From contig JAQYWC010000053.1 of assembly GCA_030145245.1 (NCBI GenBank), positions 62,001 through 126,000 of the forward strand: 64,000 nucleotides of DNA. Reading direction: 5' to 3'. Both the position numbers and the translations under genes were made by a program. Positions within the stretch are counted from its first letter, which is position 1, and every line of letters begins with the position of its first letter. Positions 43,172-51,773 of the stretch are shown piece after piece. Origin of the DNA: Desulfobacterium sp. GTDB lineage: Bacteria; Desulfobacterota; Desulfobacteria; Desulfobacterales; Desulfobacteraceae. The notes under the pieces are model-generated. The model made no database searches and was not told the origin of the DNA. It was given only the letters and a program-made list of their open reading frames with translations.

Positions 43172-44314
43172 CTATTTTACAACCGGATAGATGATCTTCT
43201 TGGAACCGTCTGCCTGGTACTCGTATGTCTGATGGGCGCTTCCGGTACGGTTTCCGTCCGGAGCCCACTGGATGGGACCGGTGATGCCGGGATAATCCTT
43301 GATGGTGTGGAGGTATTCGGCAAGCTTTTTGGTGTCGGTTGTGCCGGTCTGCTCAATGGCGTAGAGAAAGGCTCTCATGCCGTCGATGTTGAGCAGGGTC
43401 CAGATGCTCGGGGGATCCATCTTGTACTTGGCCCGGTAGTCCTTGAGAAAGTTGATGGCAAGGTCATAGGGCAGAAGCTCGGGAGAGGGAACGTTGATGA
43501 GATAGGAACCCTCGGCAAATTTGCCGGCAAGCTTGATGTAGTCCGGGTTGTCGCAGGCGTTGGAGCCGTAGAAGTCGGCGGTGACACCCAGCTGCATCTG
43601 CTGGGACCTGAGAAGGCCTGCCTCATTGTAGTAACCGCTGAAGTAGATCACATCCGGGTGTTTGGACTTGATCTTGGTGAGCACGGGGGTGTAGTTCTGG
43701 GCGCCGGCCTTGATTTTGCCCTGGTACACGATGTTGCCGCCAAGCTTCTTGATCTCGGCTTCAACAGAGGATCCAAGGCCTGTGGAGTAGGAGGAGAAGT
43801 CGGTGACAATGGCGATTCTCTTGTACTTTTTCACGTTGATGAAGTAGTTGGCGGTATAGGTGGCCTCGGCTGAGTTGGGAAAGGAGTTCCTGAAAAAGGT
43901 CCAGTAGCCGTGCTCGGTCAGGGTGTCGCTGGTGCCGTCCGTGGTCTGGAGAACGCCTGCCCGGTAGTAGGTTGCCTGGGCAGCCTCGGCACAGGTGGAT
44001 GTGTAGGAACCGATAACGCCGATCACCCCTTTGTTTACCAGGTCTTTGGCGCAGATGGCGGCTTTCATGGCCGTGCCTTCATCGTCGCAGGTGAAAATTT
44101 CGATCTGCTTGCCGAGGATGCCGCCCTTGGCATTGATCTGCTCTGCGATGAGCCTCACGCCCTGGTCAATGCCCTGGCCCTCGTTGGCGTACTGGCCGGT
44201 GGTGGGTGCCTGCACCCCTATTTTAATGGTATCGGATGCCATTGCCGAAGCACCCGAAAGGGCGAAGAAAAGCAAAAAAGCGGTAATCACTCTAACCATT
44301 TTGTTCATAATCAT
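43172..44314 (-). CDS. livK: LivK-type periplasmic amino-acid-binding protein
   Basis: About 380 residues. The N-terminus MNKMVRVITAFLLFFALSGA is a signal peptide cleaved near AMASDT; the mature part starts IKIGVQAPTTGQYANEGQG, typical of type I branched-chain-amino-acid-binding proteins, and has CDDEGTAMKAAICAKDLV. The chosen ATG is four bases after AGGAG; an alternative ATG lies six bases downstream. The ligand is not readable from sequence; the oxidoreductase genes suggest an N-methylated or cyclic amino acid rather than leucine. Confidence 0.9.
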   Translation of the reverse strand: MIMNKMVRVITAFLLFFALSGASAMASDTIKIGVQAPTTGQYANEGQGIDQGVRLIAEQINAKGGILGKQIEIFTCDDEGTAMKAAICAKDLVNKGVIGVIGSYTSTCAEAAQATYYRAGVLQTTDGTSDTLTEHGYWTFFRNSFPNSAEATYTANYFINVKKYKRIAIVTDFSSYSTGLGSSVEAEIKKLGGNIVYQGKIKAGAQNYTPVLTKIKSKHPDVIYFSGYYNEAGLLRSQQMQLGVTADFYGSNACDNPDYIKLAGKFAEGSYLINVPSPELLPYDLAINFLKDYRAKYKMDPPSIWTLLNIDGMRAFLYAIEQTGTTDTKKLAEYLHTIKDYPGITGPIQWAPDGNRTGSAHQTYEYQADGSKKIIYPVVK

Positions 44315-44341
44315 TCTTCTCCTGTTTAACGTCAATTATCA

Positions 44342-45109
44342 TTAGCGATCGCCATTTGAATGGCCATCGACAAGCAAAGCCTCCTTGTCCTTCATGCGAA
44401 CTATGAATCTGTGCACATGATTCTCCGCAACCCGGGCTGCCTCCCCAGGACGATGGTGCTTGACGGCCGCGACCATCTCCTGGAGATCCCTGAGGTTCTC
44501 AGCCATCCGGTCCAGGGTGTTGTCCAGGAACCGGTCATAGTACTGCCGGATGTTGTCGTGAACCATTTCGCTCACAAGCCGGTAAAGGGAATTTCTGGAG
44601 ATCCGGGCCAGTTCCTTGTGGATCTCCTGGTCCATATCCAGAAAATCCTCCCACCCTTCGGTACCCCTGTCGTTCATGGCCTGGGCCCGTTCCATCATTG
44701 CGTCCAGGCGTTTGATATCGTCCGGGGTGGCCCGCTTGGCTGCAAGGACGGCGATTTTTCCTTCGATGCCTTCCCGGAATTCGCCGATATCGATCACCGT
44801 GAGGCTGCCTGACCGGATCAACAGGGCAAAGGTCTCGGTCAGCTGTTCCATGCCGGCCTGCTTGACGATGGATCCGCCGGCCGTGCCCACCTTGATTTCG
44901 ATGAGGCCCTTGTGTTCAAGCACGCGCAGGGCTTCCCTCAGGGTGCCCCTGCTGATGTTGAATGTTTCCCTAAGCTCCCGTTCCGGGGGCAATACATCTC
45001 CGGGTTCGAGCCGCCGATCAAGAATCGCTTCCTGGATCTGTTCAACCACATCCTGAAAGATTCTGTTCTTCTTGGCTCGTTGAAAATCAGGAGTTTTCTT
45101 TGCTGGCAT
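44342..45109 (-). CDS. GntR/FadR-family transcriptional regulator of the transport-oxidation operon
   Basis: A 255-residue regulator. The GntR winged helix (LEPGDVLPPERELRETFNI, SRGTLREALRVLEHKGL) occupies residues 15-85, and an all-helical FadR-type ligand domain (FREGIEGKIAVLAAKRA, DQEIHKELARISRN, NHVHRFIVRM) follows, with Asp/His residues that bind a metal in this family. It starts after AGGAGG and precedes livK by about 30 bases. A palindrome in its promoter suggests autoregulation and control of the whole operon by the transported substrate or a carboxylate made from it. Confidence 0.9.
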   Translation of the reverse strand: MPAKKTPDFQRAKKNRIFQDVVEQIQEAILDRRLEPGDVLPPERELRETFNISRGTLREALRVLEHKGLIEIKVGTAGGSIVKQAGMEQLTETFALLIRSGSLTVIDIGEFREGIEGKIAVLAAKRATPDDIKRLDAMMERAQAMNDRGTEGWEDFLDMDQEIHKELARISRNSLYRLVSEMVHDNIRQYYDRFLDNTLDRMAENLRDLQEMVAAVKHHRPGEAARVAENHVHRFIVRMKDKEALLVDGHSNGDR

Positions 45110-45139
45110 GCTCCTCCTTTATCAACCTCGTGATACTGT

Positions 45140-45154
45140 AATGGTTAAACCATT
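45140..45154. promoter_or_regulatory. GntR-type operator palindrome
   Basis: AATGGTTAAACCATT is a perfect seven-base inverted repeat around one base and contains TGGTTAAACCA, similar to TGGTnnnACCA sites of FadR-type regulators. It overlaps or follows the candidate -10 box and lies about 30 bases before the gntR start. Confidence 0.7.
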
Positions 45155-45181
45155 CGTAAGGGATCGATGGGGGTTTGTCAA
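45153..45181 (-). promoter_or_regulatory. Candidate promoter of the gntR-liv operon
   Basis: Minus strand TTGACA (45176-45181), 17-base spacer, TACGAA (45153-45158), with the operator palindrome immediately downstream. Confidence 0.5.
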
Positions 45182-45257
45182 GTTGTTTTCACTTGCTTTT
45201 CGAAAACCAGTAATTGAGGAAAAACAGGGGTTCAACTGGCTAAATGTTCAAAAAATC

Positions 45258-45288
45258 TTGACATTTCCCCCCGCAGGCACCATATTTT
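45258..45288 (+). promoter_or_regulatory. Candidate promoter of the yggT-divIVA-pilT operon
   Basis: TTGACA (45258-45263), a long 19-base spacer and TATTTT (45283-45288), about 50 bases before yggT. The spacing is poor, so confidence is low. Confidence 0.35.
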
Positions 45289-45339
45289 CATGGTGATATT
45301 TAATAAAAACAAAAGATTTTGAGGAGACTGTTCTAACCA

Positions 45340-45639
45340 ATGTTTATCATGGGAAATTTTTTCAAAGCCATTGCTGTGGTTCTTGACTACGCCTTGAGCA
45401 TATTCATGTGGATCATCATTGCCCGTGCTGTACTCTCCTGGGTCAATCCAGACCCCTATAATGCCATTGTCCGGTTCATCACCAATGCCACTGAACCTGT
45501 TCTTTATCAGATACGTAAGAGAATACCCTTTGATCTTGGCGGCCTTGATATCTCACCGATCATCGCCATCATGATCGTCATTTTTCTCCAGACCTTTCTC
45601 GTTGGAAGCCTGCGTCAACTGGCCTATACCTTGTCTTAA
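45340..45639 (+). CDS. YggT-family membrane protein
   Basis: A 99-residue protein with two membrane helices separated by ARAVLSWVNPDPYNAIVRFI and TEPVLYQIRKRIPFDLGGLD, the YggT signature (one repeat of the duplicated YggT fold). Family members are linked to cell-envelope organisation or turgor adaptation and often sit next to divIVA or division genes, as here (17 bases to the DivIVA-domain gene). Confidence 0.88.
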   Translation: MFIMGNFFKAIAVVLDYALSIFMWIIIARAVLSWVNPDPYNAIVRFITNATEPVLYQIRKRIPFDLGGLDISPIIAIMIVIFLQTFLVGSLRQLAYTLS

Positions 45640-45656
45640 ATTGAAGAGGAATTTTA

Positions 45657-46157
45657 ATGGGGATTACACCTGAGGTTATAAAGCAAAAGGAATTTTCCAC
45701 GCGGTTCAGGGGGTTTGACGTCCATGAAGTGGATAATTTTCTAGAGACTGTTGCCTACGAATTTGAGAAGCTGAACCATCAGATCCAGGCCATGAAAGAG
45801 GAGAACCACCGGCTTGATCTTGAGAACGAGGGATACAAGAAGCGGGAGACCTCGCTGAAAAGGGTGATGATCCAGTCCCAGAAGGTGCTGGAACAGATGA
45901 AACACAATTCCAGGAAATCGGCGGAACTGGTTATCGCCAATGCTGAGGTCGAGGCAGAAAAGATTCTTAACAGGGCCCATCAGAGGCTGTCACAACTCCA
46001 CAGCGATATTACTGAACTCAAGCGCCAGCGCATGCAGATAGAGATGCAGATAAGCACAGTGATCGAGTCCCACTCAAAGCTATTGGAGATGAGTAAGGAG
46101 GAGAACAAGGCCTCGGATGCCACAGATTCGAGTCTGCGGTTCATCAAGCAGGCTTAA
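45657..46157 (+). CDS. DivIVA-domain coiled-coil protein
   Basis: A 166-residue protein beginning MGITPEVIKQKEFSTRFRG and then FDVHEVDNFLETVAYEFEKL, the membrane-binding DivIVA N-terminal module. The remainder (about 35-150) is a long predicted coiled coil rich in Glu, Lys, Gln and Arg. DivIVA proteins mark curved membrane and recruit division, growth or polarity factors; the pilT genes 14 bases downstream suggest a polar pilus link. Confidence 0.88.
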   Translation: MGITPEVIKQKEFSTRFRGFDVHEVDNFLETVAYEFEKLNHQIQAMKEENHRLDLENEGYKKRETSLKRVMIQSQKVLEQMKHNSRKSAELVIANAEVEAEKILNRAHQRLSQLHSDITELKRQRMQIEMQISTVIESHSKLLEMSKEENKASDATDSSLRFIKQA

Positions 46158-46171
46158 CCCAGGAGTAATCC

Positions 46172-47254
46172 ATGGCGAAAATCGATGCTTTTTTCAAACT
46201 CATGCACGAGCAGGGGGCTTCGGATCTCCACCTCGTGGCGGGTCAGCCTCCTGCATTGAGGCTCCACGGCGATATTGAACGAATCAAGTACAATGTTCTG
46301 ACCACAGATGAATTGAGGAGCCTTCTCTACGAGATCACCCCGGAGGAGAAGGTCAAGGTTTTTGAGGAAACCGGGGATGTGGATTTCGGGTACGAGATTC
46401 CCGGGCTTGCCAGGTACCGGGCCAACTATTTCATGCAGAAAAACGGTGTGGGCGCTGTGTTCCGGGAGATCCCATCGGAGATCCTCACGGCCGAGCAGCT
46501 GGGGTTACCCCCGGTGATCTCAAAGCTGGCCTCCCTTCCCCGGGGGCTGGTCCTTGTGACAGGTCCCACGGGCAGCGGAAAGTCCACCACCCTTGCCGCC
46601 ATCATCGACCAGGCAAACAAGATCAGAAAGGATCACATCATCACGGTGGAGGATCCCATCGAGTTTGTCCACAAGAGCCAGGGATGCATCGTCAACCACC
46701 GGGAGGTGGGTCTCCACACGGAAACCTTCAGCGCGGCCCTGCGGGGGGCGCTCCGTGAGGATCCGGACATCATCCTGGTGGGCGAGATGAGGGATCTTGA
46801 AACCATCTCCCTTGCCATTGAAGCCGCCTCCACCGGCCATCTTGTGTTCGGCACCCTGCACACCTCCAGTGCCGCCAAGACCGTGGACCGGGTGATCGAG
46901 GTGTTTCCGGCAACGGAACAGGCCCAGATCCGTTCCACCCTGTCCGACGGCATCCGGGCCGTGGTGGCCCAGACCCTGTTCAAACGGATCGACAAAAAGG
47001 GGCGGTGCGCAGCCATGGAGATCCTGGTGGCCACGCCTGCCGTGCGAAATCTCATCCGGGAGGCAAAGACCCACCAGATTCCCTCCATGATCCAGACCGG
47101 CAAGCAGTACGGCATGCAGCTCCTTGACGATGCCATCATGCAGCTCTATAAAAAAGGGTGGATCAGCCCGGACGAAGCCTATGGCAAGGCCAATAACAAG
47201 TCGATCTTCCGTCCGTTCCTCAAGACGCCGCCCGCAGACTTCACAGAAGCATAA
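46172..47254 (+). CDS. pilT: PilT-type retraction ATPase of type IV pili
   Basis: A 360-residue AAA ATPase. It opens with the PilT-typical DAFFKLMHEQGASDLHLVAG, has Walker A GPTGSGKST (131-139), Walker B region ILVGEMRDLETI, the His box FGTLHTSSAAKTVDR and the PilT tail AVRNLIREAKTHQIPSMIQ. It powers pilus disassembly and twitching motility. No other pil genes lie in the window. Confidence 0.93.
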   Translation: MAKIDAFFKLMHEQGASDLHLVAGQPPALRLHGDIERIKYNVLTTDELRSLLYEITPEEKVKVFEETGDVDFGYEIPGLARYRANYFMQKNGVGAVFREIPSEILTAEQLGLPPVISKLASLPRGLVLVTGPTGSGKSTTLAAIIDQANKIRKDHIITVEDPIEFVHKSQGCIVNHREVGLHTETFSAALRGALREDPDIILVGEMRDLETISLAIEAASTGHLVFGTLHTSSAAKTVDRVIEVFPATEQAQIRSTLSDGIRAVVAQTLFKRIDKKGRCAAMEILVATPAVRNLIREAKTHQIPSMIQTGKQYGMQLLDDAIMQLYKKGWISPDEAYGKANNKSIFRPFLKTPPADFTEA

Positions 47255-47265
47255 AGGAGGATACC

Positions 47266-48429
47266 ATGGAGAAACAGGAGATGGATCATATCCTTGAAAA
47301 GATGCTCGAAAGCCGGGAAAATGTGTCGGATCTCAACCTGACCCCGGGAAAACCCCTGCAGGTGGAAAGCTCGGGGGAGCTGGTACCGGTGAACATGGAG
47401 CCCGATTTCAAGGTGTTGACCCCGTTCCAGACCGAGACCTTTGCCCTGAACCTGATTAACCAGGATCGGCGACTCACGGAGACGCTTCTGCGGGAAGGCT
47501 CCTGCGATCTTTCCTACGCCCTTGGCGATAAGGCGCGATTCAGGGTCAACATCTTTTCCCGCTCCGGCAACTACGCCATTGTTTTAAGAAAGCTTGAGAC
47601 CACCATTCCCACCATCCAGGACCTGAACCTGCCAAAGCCTTTCCACAAAATGGCCACGGAAAAGAACGGGATCATCTTTGTCACCGGGGCCACGGGCAGT
47701 GGAAAGTCCACCTCCCTTGCCGCCCTCCTGGACAAGATCAACGACACCAAGTCGGTCCATGTGATCACCCTGGAGGACCCCATCGAGTTCCAGCATCCCC
47801 AGAAATGCTCCACCTTTAATCAGCGGGAGCTGGGCGCGGATTTTGATAGCTTTGCCTCAGGGTTGAGGGCCGCCCTTCGCCAGGCACCCAAGGTGATCCT
47901 GGTGGGGGAGATGCGGGACAGGGAGACGGTGGAGATCGGGCTTTCCGCGGCCGAGACCGGCCATCTTGTGCTCTCCACCCTTCACACCGTGGATGCGGGC
48001 CAGACCATCAACCGCATCATCGGCATGTTTTCCAGCGAGGAGGAGAAGCAGATTCGCATCCGCCTTGCCGACACGATCCGGTGGGTGGTGTGCCAGCGGC
48101 TTTTGCCAAAGACCGGTGGCGGCCGGGTGGCCGCCTTTGAGGTCATGGGATCCAACCTCAGGGTCAAGGACTCCATCCTCCACGGCGAATCCGAGGGAAA
48201 AACCTTTTATGAGATCATGCGGGCGGGCCAGGCCTTTGGCATGACCACCTTTGATAACTATATCCTCTCCCTCTACGAACAGGGCGCCATCACCGAGGAG
48301 GTGGCCATGGCCTACGCCTCCAGGAAGGATGCCGTGGGCCGGGGGCTTGACACTATCAAGAGTTCAAGGGGGGAGGCGACCACTGAGATCGATTCCCTGG
48401 AGATCGACCATGGATACGAGGGGGCGTGA
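47266..48429 (+). CDS. Second PilT/PilU-family ATPase
   Basis: A 387-residue paralogue of the preceding PilT: Walker A GATGSGKST (141-149), ILVGEMRDRETVEIG, STLHTVDAGQTINRI. The C-terminal helix region reads SILHGESEGKTFYEIMRAG, more like PilU than PilT. Tandem pilT-pilU pairs are common; PilU assists PilT in forceful retraction. It starts 11 bases after pilT, and its stop overlaps the next start (ATGA-type). Confidence 0.85.
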   Translation: MEKQEMDHILEKMLESRENVSDLNLTPGKPLQVESSGELVPVNMEPDFKVLTPFQTETFALNLINQDRRLTETLLREGSCDLSYALGDKARFRVNIFSRSGNYAIVLRKLETTIPTIQDLNLPKPFHKMATEKNGIIFVTGATGSGKSTSLAALLDKINDTKSVHVITLEDPIEFQHPQKCSTFNQRELGADFDSFASGLRAALRQAPKVILVGEMRDRETVEIGLSAAETGHLVLSTLHTVDAGQTINRIIGMFSSEEEKQIRIRLADTIRWVVCQRLLPKTGGGRVAAFEVMGSNLRVKDSILHGESEGKTFYEIMRAGQAFGMTTFDNYILSLYEQGAITEEVAMAYASRKDAVGRGLDTIKSSRGEATTEIDSLEIDHGYEGA

Positions 48430-49052
48430 TGGATATCGTCTGCAACAGCTGCCAGGCAAAGCTGACCATACCGGATAACAAGGTGCCAAAGGGCAAAAAG
48501 GCTTCGTTCATCTGTCCCCAGTGCAAACAGCGGATCCACATTCCTGTTCCGGCGCCGTCCGGGGAAGAACCGGGTGCTCCCGAGGCCTATGACGCCTCGG
48601 ACAAGCCCTTTGATTTTGTGGACGACGACAAGCGGACCGCCCTGATCTGCATGGCAGGGGAGGCGTCCAGAACCCAGGCCTCAGACGCCCTGGAGGAGAT
48701 GGACTATGCCGTCACATGGGCCGCTGATGTGAGGCAGGCCTTAACCCGGATGAAGTATCACCTTTTTAATGTTATTGTGGTGGATGACCGGTTTGACCCG
48801 CCCGGACAGCCGGGGGTGCTCGACGCTCTCCGGGCTTTGGAGATGGTCTCCAGGCGGCGGATTTTTGTCGTCCTTGTCACCCAACAGTTTCGCACCCAGG
48901 ACAACATGGCCGCCTTCCATGGGAGCGTCAACCTAGTGGTCAACGACAAGAGTATCAACGATGTAAAGAAGATCCTTGTGCGGGGGATCCAGGATCATGA
49001 ACGTTTTTATGCGGTTTTCACCGACTCCCTCAAAGAGACCGGAAAGGCTTAA
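48429..49052 (+). CDS. Zinc-ribbon protein fused to a receiver-like domain
   Basis: A 207-residue protein. The N-terminus is an MJ0042-type zinc ribbon (VCNSCQAKLTIPDNKVPKG, then FICPQCKQRI). After a Pro/Glu-rich linker, residues about 75-200 have the alternating fold of a response-regulator receiver (ALICMAGEASRTQASDAL, VIVVDDRFDPP, FVVLVT), but the first acidic pair is missing, so phosphorylation is doubtful. Its coupling to the pilT pair suggests a regulatory role in pilus function; this is inference. Confidence 0.7.
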   Translation: MDIVCNSCQAKLTIPDNKVPKGKKASFICPQCKQRIHIPVPAPSGEEPGAPEAYDASDKPFDFVDDDKRTALICMAGEASRTQASDALEEMDYAVTWAADVRQALTRMKYHLFNVIVVDDRFDPPGQPGVLDALRALEMVSRRRIFVVLVTQQFRTQDNMAAFHGSVNLVVNDKSINDVKKILVRGIQDHERFYAVFTDSLKETGKA

Positions 49053-49055
49053 GTT

Positions 49056-50915
49056 ATGAATCAAGCGTGGAAAGAGAAGCTGGTAACCCCGGACAAGGCC
49101 CTGGCAGAGATCGAGCCGGGCATGAACCTTTTCCTGGGAACCGGCGCGGCAGAGCCGAGAACCCTGATCAAGCGCCTCATGGGGTCCAGCGAACCCAACC
49201 TCACCGACCTGACCCTGATCCAGGTGGTGAGCCTGGGGGACGCCATCTCCATTGAGGCCCTGCGGTCGAATAAGTACCGGCTCAAGACCTTTTTCTCCGG
49301 CTGGGTGGCAAGCGAGGCGATCACGGCCGGCCGGGTGGATCTGATCCCGAGCCGGTTTTCAGCCATTCCCACCCTGATCAACGAGCGCCAGATCCCCGTG
49401 GATGCCGCCCTGATCCAGATCTCCGAGCCGGATGAAGACGGTCTTTGCTCGCTTGGTATCGCCGTTGATGTGGCCCGCCAGGTCATGGCCCAGGCCGATC
49501 TTGTCATCGGTGAGATCAATCCGTCCGTGCCCCGCACGTTTGGCGACACCTTTGTCTCCATGGAGGAGTTTGATTTTGTGGTGGAGGGCCTGGAACCTGT
49601 GCTCTATTTTCCCTGCTGGAAGGTTGATGATGTGTATGACAAGGTGGCTGCCAACGTGGCCTCGGTGATCGAGGACGGCGCCTGCCTTGCCTTCTCCCCC
49701 GGTCCTCTGTTCGAAGCGCTGCCAAAGCACCTGGCAAGCAAGCGTCATCTGGGGCTTCATACCCCCTTTGTCACGGATGCGGTCATGAAGCTGACCAAGA
49801 GCGGGGCTGTGACCAACCGGCGGAAGTCCAAATTCCGTGGCAAGACCCTCACCTCCTATGCCCTGGGATCGGCCGAGCTGATGACATGGCTGGATAAAAA
49901 TCCCATGGTGGAGTTTCAAGATGTGGGCCGGGTGTTCCATCCCCTGGAGATCGGTCAGAACAGCCAGTTTGTTGCCATTATCCCAGCCAGAAAGGTGGAT
50001 CTTGCAAGCCGGATCGCCATGCACACGGGCCGGTGGAATGTCACCTCAGGTCCGGGCCAGACCATGGATTTCGTCAACGGGGCCGAGATATCCAGGGGCG
50101 GGTTCAACATTTTTGCCCTTCCCAGCCGTAACCTTGCAGGTGAAGCCAACATCCGCATCTCCATTGAGGCGTTTTCCAACCAGATCAATTTTCCAGATTC
50201 CGTGGACATGGTGGCCACTGAGTATGGGATTGCCTCCCTTGGCGGCCGGAGCATGCGGGAAAGGGCCCAGGCCCTCATCGAGATCGCCCACCCGGACGAT
50301 CGTGCAGGCCTGGTTGAGCAGGCCAAACAGGAGAAGCTCCTCTACCCGGATCAGATCTTCCTCCATGAAAGTTCCCATCTCTATCCAAACGATGTTGCGG
50401 AGAACCACACCTTTAAGAACAACACCCTGGTACGGTTCCGGGCCATCAAACCGTCGGATGAAGAGGGGATGCGCAGGCTTTTCTACAGGTTCTCGGACGA
50501 GGCGATCTATTACCGCTATTTCACCCCCATCAAGACCATGCCCCATGCAAAGATGCAGGCGTACGTTAATGTGGATTACCGTAGTGTTCTGTCCATTGTG
50601 GGGCTTGTGGGGACGCCGGGCCAGGGCCAGATCATTGCCGAGGCACGGTTTGCAAGGCACAGGAACAAACCCCTTGTGGATGTGGCCTTTATCGTGGATG
50701 AGAAATACCAGGGCCTCGGCATTGCCACCCATCTCTATCGCATGCTGGCACGGCTTGCCCGCCAGCGGGGAGCCAGGGGCATGACTGCTGATGTGCTTTC
50801 TTCCAACCTGTCCATGATGAAGGTGTTTGAAAAAGGGGACTATCCGGTTCAGTCCCGGTTCGAGGACGGGGCCCATGCCCTGTTCATCCCCTTTGAACCG
50901 GGTAGCAGAGAATGA
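49056..50915 (+). CDS. Acetyl-CoA hydrolase/transferase-like protein fused to a GNAT domain
   Basis: A 619-residue fusion. Residues about 1-430 follow the 4-hydroxybutyrate CoA-transferase/acetyl-CoA hydrolase fold (GMNLFLGTGAAEPRTLI, SYALGSAELM, GPGQTMDFVNGAEISRGGFN). Residues about 450-605 are a GNAT acyltransferase (VRFRAIKPSDEEGMRRL, VAFIVDEKYQGLGIATHLY). At the usual catalytic Glu of GIHTEM-type motifs this protein has GLHTPF (233-238), Pro replacing Glu, so classical CoA transfer is doubtful. It could hydrolyse acyl-CoA differently, bind CoA as a sensor, or feed the GNAT domain. It follows the zinc-ribbon gene by three bases. Confidence 0.85.
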   Translation: MNQAWKEKLVTPDKALAEIEPGMNLFLGTGAAEPRTLIKRLMGSSEPNLTDLTLIQVVSLGDAISIEALRSNKYRLKTFFSGWVASEAITAGRVDLIPSRFSAIPTLINERQIPVDAALIQISEPDEDGLCSLGIAVDVARQVMAQADLVIGEINPSVPRTFGDTFVSMEEFDFVVEGLEPVLYFPCWKVDDVYDKVAANVASVIEDGACLAFSPGPLFEALPKHLASKRHLGLHTPFVTDAVMKLTKSGAVTNRRKSKFRGKTLTSYALGSAELMTWLDKNPMVEFQDVGRVFHPLEIGQNSQFVAIIPARKVDLASRIAMHTGRWNVTSGPGQTMDFVNGAEISRGGFNIFALPSRNLAGEANIRISIEAFSNQINFPDSVDMVATEYGIASLGGRSMRERAQALIEIAHPDDRAGLVEQAKQEKLLYPDQIFLHESSHLYPNDVAENHTFKNNTLVRFRAIKPSDEEGMRRLFYRFSDEAIYYRYFTPIKTMPHAKMQAYVNVDYRSVLSIVGLVGTPGQGQIIAEARFARHRNKPLVDVAFIVDEKYQGLGIATHLYRMLARLARQRGARGMTADVLSSNLSMMKVFEKGDYPVQSRFEDGAHALFIPFEPGSRE

Positions 50916-50941
50916 GTTTTATCGTATCCCCCATGTGAACA

Positions 50942-50970
50942 GAGCCTGTCCTTTGTCTTAAAACAGGCTC
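50942..50970. terminator. Hairpin between convergent CoA-transferase/GNAT and coaX genes
   Basis: GAGCCTGT (50942-50949) pairs with ACAGGCTC (50963-50970) over a 13-base loop. There is no strong T-run on either strand, so it may be a weak bidirectional terminator or an mRNA end stem. Confidence 0.45.
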
Positions 50971-50996
50971 CATTTGTGTGCAAAGATCTATAAGTA

Positions 50997-51764
50997 TCAG
51001 GCCTGGTCGGCAATGATGCGAAGGCCTTCCAGGGTCAGGGCGTTGTCCACGGTCTCAATGGTTTCGGACACGTCTGCGATGAGGACGGCCAGTCCGCCGG
51101 TGGCAATCACCTTGGGGGTGGTGTTCATCTCCTTTGCCATCCTTTTGACCATGCCGTCCACCAGGGCGGCGTTGCCGAAGATGAGGCCCGACTTGATGCT
51201 GTCGATGGTGTTGTCTCCGATCACGGTTTCAGGCGCCTTGAAAATCTCAACCCTGGGCAGTTTGGAGGCCCGCTGGAACAGGGCTTCAGCCGATATCATC
51301 ACCCCGGGGGTGATGGCGCCGCCCAGGTATTCGCCCTTGTCTGAAATGGCGTCAAAGGTGGTGGCCGTGCCAAAGTCGATGATGATCATGCTGGTATGGT
51401 ACCGCTCAAAGGCTGCCACGGCATTGACGATCCTGTCCGCACCCACCTCGGCCGGGTTGCTGTAGAGAATGGGCATGAGCTTCTTTACCGAATCAGGATT
51501 GATCCAGATGGGTTCCTGGTTCAGGTAGTCCCTGCAAAAGGAGTCCAGGATGCTGTTGGCCGGGGGAACCACCGAGGAGATGATGGTTCTCTTGATGGTT
51601 GACATATCGAAGTCCTTGTCTGCAAAAAGCGCCTTGGCAAGGATGTTGAATTCGTCGGCGGTGCTCTCCCTGATGGTCCTGATCCGCCAGTCCACAACCA
51701 GGTTGTCCTTGTCAAACACGCCTAGAACAGTATTGGTGTTTCCCACATCTATTACCAGCAGCAT
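50997..51764 (-). CDS. coaX: Type III pantothenate kinase
   Basis: A 255-residue kinase of the ASKHA fold: MLLVIDVGNTNTVLGVF (phosphate 1), ADRIVNAVAAFERY and IDFGTATTFDAIS (catalytic and phosphate 2 segments), GGAITPG. It phosphorylates pantothenate, the first committed step to CoA, and uses the product made by PanC, which is also encoded here. It is nine bases downstream of the YbbR gene. Confidence 0.95.
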   Translation of the reverse strand: MLLVIDVGNTNTVLGVFDKDNLVVDWRIRTIRESTADEFNILAKALFADKDFDMSTIKRTIISSVVPPANSILDSFCRDYLNQEPIWINPDSVKKLMPILYSNPAEVGADRIVNAVAAFERYHTSMIIIDFGTATTFDAISDKGEYLGGAITPGVMISAEALFQRASKLPRVEIFKAPETVIGDNTIDSIKSGLIFGNAALVDGMVKRMAKEMNTTPKVIATGGLAVLIADVSETIETVDNALTLEGLRIIADQA

Positions 51765-51773
51765 GGCTCTCCT

